Part shown: positions 6,040 to 10,706 of the stretch, in pieces | Layout: the number at the start of each line of letters is the position of its first letter | Numbering within the stretch: position 1 is the first letter of the stretch | From: Actinomycetota bacterium | GTDB lineage: Bacteria; Actinomycetota; Actinomycetes; S36-B12; UBA10799 | DNA: 10,706 bases | Direction of reading: 5' to 3' | NCBI GenBank assembly: GCA_030837445.1 | Contig: JAUPKM010000361.1 | Location: 1-10,706 of the forward strand | Notes under the pieces: model-generated | The model's input: the letters and a program-made list of their open reading frames with translations, nothing else | What the model was told of the DNA's origin: nothing | The model's database searches: none | Translations under genes and position numbers: made by a program

Positions 6040-9000
6040 TCAGGCGTGCATGGTCCAGGGAACGGGCCGTTCCGTATGGGGTGTCCGGGCATTCAATGCT
6101 CGAACGAGAGCGACGTAGGTGCGTTCGCCTGCCACCACATCGCGAACCGCATCGACGATGAGGGGTCCCCAGACCAGGTCGTCGATCGGGCGGAGCGGAG
6201 AGATCGTGAGTGAGGCGCCGGCATCGATGAACGAGGCCGCCAACGGAGGTTCAGTCGTGTTGCTGAGTACCTCGCACTGACGGTCACCACAGATGGACAG
6301 GAAGACTACAAGTTCGGGGTTGACCTCCAGCGCTGCGAGTTCCGAAGGCAAGATCCACCGGTCGCGTAGCCGCAGGGCCGGCAGATCTCCCAGTTGCCGC
6401 ACGGGCTCACAATGCGTTGAGATCCATAGGAGGTCCGCAGTGCGAGCGCAGGCCCGTAGTCGTTCCCAGGTGCACGAATCGCGCAGGTACACACGGCCTC
6501 CGAGCGTGGCGGCGACGGCGGTTGCCTCGGCAGCCGCGCCTGGGAGTTCTAGCCTTCCGGTGCCACCCATAGGATCGCCGAATACCTCGACCCGATGGCC
6601 AAGTGGCGCAGTTGCCGAACGGAAGTTGGGCCGGCGACTGTGCCGCCGAACTACCACGTGATCGGTGGAAAGCGAGTGGCCGGCCCGGTCAGGGATGTTC
6701 TCTACGGGCATAGCCTCCCACGGAGCCCGAAGCCGGATCGCGACCTCCGTGGTGTCGGCCGCCGCGATACGTAGGGCAGCCACGAACTGCGCGAGGTGTG
6801 CGTCTGCCGCGTCACCGGCCGCCTGCCAATACCGCGCCGTGACGGATTCCGCCTGTACTCGCGAGATGGTGATGTCCTCAACCCGGGCCTCAACGTGAGC
6901 TGCCGGGCGGATCACCACGGTGTGCACGGCTGCGGTGCCCTGCACGACGTCGATCACACCCTGGCGGTCATGGGTGAACCACGTTGCCGCTTCGGCCCTC
7001 AGCCGAGCCTCATTACTGACGATGATATCGGGCGCGTGCGGTCGCAACGCGTAGACTTGGCGCAGGACGTCCGCTGCCTGCGCAGGTAACCGCGCCAACT
7101 GCTGCTCTAGGAAGTCCCGCACATCCCCGATACCGTGAACGGAGGCCTGTTCTCGTTCGCCCTGAAATATGAGCATCGCCATCTGCAGCGGGAACGGAAG
7201 TCGGCTGGCGGCATCGTTGAACGCTTGCGTGCGCCGCTCGGTGTCCTCGTCGTGCGGCCGCAGGGGCATATCCCGTACCGCGAACGTCAGCTGGCGGCCA
7301 TGCGTGGCCAGTGTTTCGATGGCCCACCTGCGGAGTGCCCGAAGATCATTCGGGGAGCCCAGATCAGCGTCGTCGCTGGACGCGGCGTGGCTGAGCGCTA
7401 TCAGTCGGTCGACGTTCGCGACGAGGTCGCGACGAAGTTGCCGGGGGACTGGCTGCAGGCCAGGCCCGGGTTCGACGATTGTCTCGCGGTGGTAGCCACG
7501 ATTCACGCCTGCCGCTATGTCCAAGGCGATGCTGCTACGCAGGGCTGGCGGGGTGGGGGAGGAGAGTACCCAGGCGGTCGTGGCCCAGTCCGGAATGCCC
7601 CAGTACCGTTCGAGATGGCCGAGCACGCCGTCTCTGGCGAGGCATCCATAGAGGATTCCCTTCGCCCGGTCGGCTTGAGCCGGCCCTGGTAGCTCGGGCG
7701 GCAGCTCGGGCAGCCATGCGAGCATCGAGTCGAGCAAGGACTGTAGTGCCGGGGCCGGTCTCGGCAGCGGGCCGGTCGAGTAGAGCAGCAGCGCTGTCCA
7801 GTCTGCGAGTTCTGTCGGCGCGCAGAGAAACAGTTGGGCCGCAGCCCGCCACGTGGCGATGTTGTGGACCGTGCGGGCAGACAGTTTCCGATCACTGTCC
7901 CGCGACTGGTTTCTGGGCGGGCTGATCTCGACGTTGGGGCCGCCGAGCAGGACGGTCACGATGTCACGTTGCGCCCGCACGAAGTCAGAGGAAGATATCG
8001 CAAGACTGTCATCGAACTTGCGGCCAGCTATGCCGAGCGATCCGTCGCGAAACAGCACGTAGGCGGCGTTCGCATCGACGTCGGCGGCGAAGAGCGGCAG
8101 CCGGTTGCTGGCAAGCCCCCACTGGGCGAGGTTGCGAGCGGCGAGGTACTGCCCGCATTCGGAGAGACGCTGGGCGTGGAGCGTGAGTCGCCCACCCAAT
8201 TCCCGGCGACTGCCGGTGAGTAGATCAGCGCAGATGGCCAGGTACGTGTGCCAGAGGATGAGGTCGGGTCGTCCGCCGCCGAGTCGAGCGAGGCTGGCTG
8301 CCTCACTGTGCAGCATGGCCAACGTCCAATAGTCGTGCGGGGGCGTGGCCTCGGCGAGGCTGACGAGAAGGCCGAAGGCAAGCTGCGGCAGGTTCTGCCG
8401 GGCAGCAGTCTGGGCCATAGTGAGTAACTCCGCCAGCACGACAGGCGACGCTGGCACCGGAATGCCCTGGTCTGTCAGAGCAGACGCGGTCGCCTCCGAG
8501 GTCTCGACGTTCTCTGTTTCCAAGGGCTCAGCCCTCTCGCCCTCTGTGGCAGCGAGCTGATCCAGAACGGCTGCTGGCATGTCATCGGGGTCGGGCCGAT
8601 GCGTCGGATTTCCGGAGTAACTGTGCAAGCGGACCCGCTGGACCGTCACGTCGCGTAGCAATGCCAGAAGGAAGGGGTCCGGAGCACTGGTCTTGCACAG
8701 AGCCTTGGCCGCAATGCCTGCCGCCGTTCGGTAGTGGTCATTTGATTGATCGAAGGCGGCGAACTCGCGGTAGGTGTTTCCGGCGGCTGCGTGGAACATG
8801 GCGACAAGTGTGTCTGGCAGGGTGGCAAGCAACGGTTCAACCCGGCGCAACATGGCCAGCGCGTCGCCGAGATCGCCGGTTTCTCGAATGATTGACGAGG
8901 CGGTGAGGTATGCGTGTGCCCGGGCTTCGGGCTCCTCGATAGTGCAGATGATCTCCGAATAGGCGGACAGCGGTTCTGGAGCAAACTGCCAGAGTCGGTA

Positions 9001-9318
9001 GTGCTCCACGAAGTGAATGTGCGTTGTGAACTCGGTTAGTGCCAGATTCCGCTCCACACGCGACATCTGGTCAAGTACGGATGGTCTGTCGCTGAGGCCC
9101 GCTGCGCGCAATGCCGCTGAACCGAGGGTATGGGCATGTTCGGCGAACTCAGCACTTCGGTACCTCGGCAGGCGGGGTAAGGTTCCGCATGTCGTGTCGA
9201 TCTCATTTCGGGCCACTGCCTCGAGGAGTTCCTTCAAACTGGTGAACTCATGATTTCTTCCGACGGTTGCGGCCAGGATGGCCTTCCCCACCTGCTGGAC
9301 GCCCGGTGCAAGGTCCAT
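6040..9318 (-). CDS. TPR-like/CHAT-domain caspase-fold peptidase (1092 aa)
   Basis: Predicted cysteine peptidase effector, probably cytoplasmic (no signal peptide or TM seen). Residues 1-770 are almost all helical. The segments at about 130-205 and 300-425 look like TPR-type pairs (AYLTASSIIRETGDLGDAL, AAGNTYREFAAFDQSNDHY), separated by an acidic, disordered stretch at about 240-285. The CHAT domain spans about 800-1085: APWEAMPVE, then the catalytic His969 (LLWISTHCE), Cys1010 (VVFLSICGD) 41 residues later, and the closing LAASFIDAGASLTISPLRPIDD. That His-Cys dyad and the following 'aGa..v..s..pidD' element define CHAT peptidases. TPR-CHAT proteins act as proteases switched on by a sensor, such as Csx29 with type III-E CRISPR effectors. 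What this one senses or cuts cannot be read from the sequence. ATG 9318 is the first start after an in-frame TGA; no good Shine-Dalgarno precedes it. The EACC1-like gene follows at 17 bp. Confidence 0.88.
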   Translation of the reverse strand: MDLAPGVQQVGKAILAATVGRNHEFTSLKELLEAVARNEIDTTCGTLPRLPRYRSAEFAEHAHTLGSAALRAAGLSDRPSVLDQMSRVERNLALTEFTTHIHFVEHYRLWQFAPEPLSAYSEIICTIEEPEARAHAYLTASSIIRETGDLGDALAMLRRVEPLLATLPDTLVAMFHAAAGNTYREFAAFDQSNDHYRTAAGIAAKALCKTSAPDPFLLALLRDVTVQRVRLHSYSGNPTHRPDPDDMPAAVLDQLAATEGERAEPLETENVETSEATASALTDQGIPVPASPVVLAELLTMAQTAARQNLPQLAFGLLVSLAEATPPHDYWTLAMLHSEAASLARLGGGRPDLILWHTYLAICADLLTGSRRELGGRLTLHAQRLSECGQYLAARNLAQWGLASNRLPLFAADVDANAAYVLFRDGSLGIAGRKFDDSLAISSSDFVRAQRDIVTVLLGGPNVEISPPRNQSRDSDRKLSARTVHNIATWRAAAQLFLCAPTELADWTALLLYSTGPLPRPAPALQSLLDSMLAWLPELPPELPGPAQADRAKGILYGCLARDGVLGHLERYWGIPDWATTAWVLSSPTPPALRSSIALDIAAGVNRGYHRETIVEPGPGLQPVPRQLRRDLVANVDRLIALSHAASSDDADLGSPNDLRALRRWAIETLATHGRQLTFAVRDMPLRPHDEDTERRTQAFNDAASRLPFPLQMAMLIFQGEREQASVHGIGDVRDFLEQQLARLPAQAADVLRQVYALRPHAPDIIVSNEARLRAEAATWFTHDRQGVIDVVQGTAAVHTVVIRPAAHVEARVEDITISRVQAESVTARYWQAAGDAADAHLAQFVAALRIAAADTTEVAIRLRAPWEAMPVENIPDRAGHSLSTDHVVVRRHSRRPNFRSATAPLGHRVEVFGDPMGGTGRLELPGAAAEATAVAATLGGRVYLRDSCTWERLRACARTADLLWISTHCEPVRQLGDLPALRLRDRWILPSELAALEVNPELVVFLSICGDRQCEVLSNTTEPPLAASFIDAGASLTISPLRPIDDLVWGPLIVDAVRDVVAGERTYVALVRALNARTPHTERPVPWTMHA

Positions 9319-9362
9319 GTTGACATGGTAGACAGCTCACAGTAGCAAGCCGCCACCTATTT
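9319..9362 (-). promoter_or_regulatory. Short leader between the IS66 remnant and the CHAT gene
   Basis: Only about 45 bp separate the CHAT start from the putative IS66 terminus. A TTACAA...TACTGT pair with a 16-nt spacer (minus strand) matches sigma-70-type boxes at only 3 of 6 positions each, which is near chance in a short search, so I do not call a promoter. If the module is expressed, its promoter lies in this leader or inside the IS66 sequence. Confidence 0.25.
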
Positions 9363-9971
9363 GTAAGAGTTCGGTGATCCCGTCGAGAGCGTGCTCGGGT
9401 ACCCGAGCCGTTGGGTGGGTCGTGGTCCTGGCTGTCGGTGGGTCCGGGTAGCCAGGGCAGGAAGCGGTCTAGGTCCTTGCTTTCGGGGGGCGCCCCGGCT
9501 GCGTCGGCGCACGTGGTCAGGCAGTTGGTCAGGTAGGCGAGGGGCTCGAGGCCGTGGCGTTCAGCGGTTGCGGTGAGGGTCCAGACCCGGGCTGCCAGGT
9601 GGGCGGACCATTCGGCGTGGCTGCCGTAGCAGTTCTTCCTCCCGACGACCGGGCCGCGGAGCATCCTTTCGCTGACGTTGTTATCCAGTGCTGCGTCGGG
9701 GAAGTCGCGGTGGCGGGCCAGGCCGTCCCACTCGCGGTCCAGGGTGGCCAGCACCTTGGCGGCGGCCGGGTGCAGGGCGGGGCCGGTGGCCTGCTGTTGG
9801 CGGACGGTGTCGATGACGGTCAGGGCATCCTCGAATGCGGTGACCGCGCTGGCGTGTTCACTGCTGCCGGGTTCGGCGGCGGACATCGCCTTGTGCGCTA
9901 CGTACAGGTCGGCGATCCGGGCGACCCAGGTGTCCCGCTTGTGCGGTGACCACCAATGTTCACCGGGTTGG
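9363..9971 (-). mobile_element. IS66-family element remnant with possible intact outer end
   Basis: The outer end is placed at GTAAG (9363-9367) because IS66-family inverted repeats characteristically begin GTAA and the motif points into the element at the 3' side of the transposase. The other end was lost where IS630 sequence begins. The partner inverted repeat and the 8-bp target duplication cannot be checked inside the window. Confidence 0.45.
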
Positions 9972-10706
9972 TCAGGCCGTTTGAGCATGTGGGCGGCCCC
10001 AGCGTTGGTGGCGTTCGCTACGGAGGCGGGCGTGTTCTCTTCGTTGGGCGGCGATCACGTTCGGGTGCCGGGCGTTGGCGTTGCGCCATCGCCGGTAGGC
10101 CTGCCTGTCGCGGGTCAGGACGACGTGGTGGGGGTAGTCGGAGTTCGCCATGGTGAACATTCGTAGCGGCCCGAACTGCGCCTCGATCGGATCGGCCCAC
10201 GAGGCGCTGGTCGGGGTCAGGCACAGTTCGATCTTGTGGCGGGCCGCCCAGGCCCTGATGGTGGGGGTTTTGTTCGCGGACAGGTTGTCCAGGATTACGT
10301 AGAGGGGTGCGCCGTCCGGGCGGGCGGCTCGGATCGTCTTGAGGGCGGCGAGGGTGTGATCGCCGCCTTGGCGGCGGCGTAGCACGCCCCACAGCTTGTC
10401 GTTGGCCAGGTCGTAGCAGCCGTGGAAGTAGCGGATTCCGTGAGGACGTTTGTCGGTGGCCCGTAACCGGTCGGGATGGTTGCGGGCGGCCCAGCAGGTC
10501 CCGTGGCAGGGGCGGATCGACAGGGGCCCGAACTGGTCGAACGCGAAACATCGTGGCAGGAACTCGGTGGTGACCTGTTCGCTGCGGTCCAGTTTGGACT
10601 CGTAGTCCGGGTCGGTGGACTCCTTCCAGGTCCAGGTCCAGGTCCAGGTCCGGGTCCGGGTCCGTTGGAAGGTGATGTCAGGGCGGGCCAGGATCTGCCG
10701 TAGCCG
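9972..10706 (-). CDS. IS630-family transposase, C-terminal 244 residues (partial at window edge)
   Basis: DDE transposase with the IS630 pattern. The frame is open from the right edge of the window to TGA 9974-9972. The visible catalytic triad is the Asp of CFAFDQFGPLSI, the Asp of LYVILDNLSANKT about 95 residues later, and the Glu of ASWADPIEAQFGPL. The C-terminus RWRNANARHPNVIAAQRRE...RWGRPHAQTA is typical of the actinobacterial IS630 branch. The N-terminal helix-turn-helix part lies outside the window, so intactness cannot be judged, but what is here shows no frameshift. Ahead of WKESTDPDYESKLDR is an unusual threonine-tryptophan run encoded by a hexanucleotide repeat. Downstream it abuts the IS66 fragment directly, with no recognisable IS630 end. 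Confidence 0.9.
   Translation of the reverse strand, partial: RLRQILARPDITFQRTRTRTWTWTWTWKESTDPDYESKLDRSEQVTTEFLPRCFAFDQFGPLSIRPCHGTCWAARNHPDRLRATDKRPHGIRYFHGCYDLANDKLWGVLRRRQGGDHTLAALKTIRAARPDGAPLYVILDNLSANKTPTIRAWAARHKIELCLTPTSASWADPIEAQFGPLRMFTMANSDYPHHVVLTRDRQAYRRWRNANARHPNVIAAQRREHARLRSERHQRWGRPHAQTA
10626..10661. repeat. In-frame hexanucleotide tandem repeat in the IS630 transposase gene
   Basis: Six units in a row: four CCAGGT (10626-10649) and two CCGGGT (10650-10661). On the coding strand they read ACCCGG twice and then ACCTGG four times, giving alternating Thr-Arg and then Thr-Trp dipeptides before KESTD. As I recall relatives, they have only a short RTRTWKES here, so this looks like an expanded slippage tract that keeps frame. 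Confidence 0.85.

Larger units (their letters stand above)
9248..9988 (-). pseudogene. C-terminal fragment of an IS66-family transposase
   Basis: The open frame holds the diagnostic IS66 C-terminal block: RDTWVARIADLYVAHKAMS, LHPAAAKVLATLDREWDGLARHRDFPDAALDNN, SERMLRGPVVGRKNCYGSHAEWSA, then AARVWTLTATAERHGLEPLAYL and DRFLPWLPGP. The DNN-SERMLR-PVVGRKN segment includes the catalytic Glu (SER) of the DDE domain. The N-terminal two thirds, with both catalytic Asp residues, are absent, so the protein is dead. The ATG at 9988 is not a native start and overlaps the end of the IS630 gene. After about residue 205 the frame passes the probable element end and reads into the CHAT leader and first 24 codons, so the last ~40 residues are not transposase. 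The real transposase segment is about 9390-9960. Confidence 0.85.

Noticed and set aside
9350..9400. Possible real C-terminus of IS66 transposase in a second frame (EHALDGITELLQ)
   Set aside because: This short open stretch is in the CHAT frame and ends at the TGA just upstream of ATG 9318. It cannot be part of the CHAT protein, and I have no family evidence that it is transposase.
1..10706. CRISPR array, rRNA, tRNA or riboswitch
   Set aside because: I found no regularly spaced repeats, no convincing cloverleaf, and no long conserved non-coding stretch. The only tandem repeat is the coding hexamer at 10626-10661.

Overview
The window is GC-rich and its codons strongly favour G or C in third position, with GTG starts and 4-nt start/stop overlaps. 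The protein families (actinobacterial-type IS630 and IS66 transposases, a two-recombinase Tn554-like element, and a CHAT protein beside a small membrane protein) point to a high-GC actinobacterium, probably a Streptomyces-, Micromonospora- or Frankia-like mycelial genus. That genus-level guess rests on family knowledge. No gene here fixes the taxon. Every convincing gene lies on the minus strand.

Region 1 (1-4804) is a compact Tn554-like element (about 35-4279) sitting inside another gene. The element holds, in transcription order, tnpA-like (4200-2959), tnpB-like (2962-449) and a small orfC (452-57), joined by GTGA and ATGA overlaps. The host gene can be rebuilt across the element. Its 5' part (4804-4280) ends in PMKI, and the first 36 bases of the window, read on the minus strand, continue in frame as WINGHEWAKRQA. 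This fixes the element boundaries to within a few bases. The host gene also carries an in-frame amber codon, so it is a pseudogene twice over.

Region 2 (4805-5614) is decayed intergenic DNA. It contains a badly degraded C-terminus of an rve-type (IS3/IS481-like) transposase at about 5035-5360. I see nothing convincing on either side of it.

Region 3 (5615-9318) is the most interesting part. It encodes a 1092-residue protein with a helical, TPR-like N-terminal region and a C-terminal CHAT caspase-fold peptidase (His969/Cys1010). A 135-residue single-TM protein follows 17 bp downstream, and its layout resembles the EACC1 'effector-associated constant component' proteins. Together they look like a two-gene conflict or defence module, or the surviving end of a larger one.

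Region 4 (about 9363-10706) is IS debris: the C-terminus of an IS66-family transposase abutting the C-terminal part of an IS630-family DDE transposase that runs off the right edge. The IS66 end lies only about 45 bp upstream of the CHAT start, so the module has probably lost its native upstream DNA. The IS630 gene carries an in-frame hexanucleotide tandem repeat.
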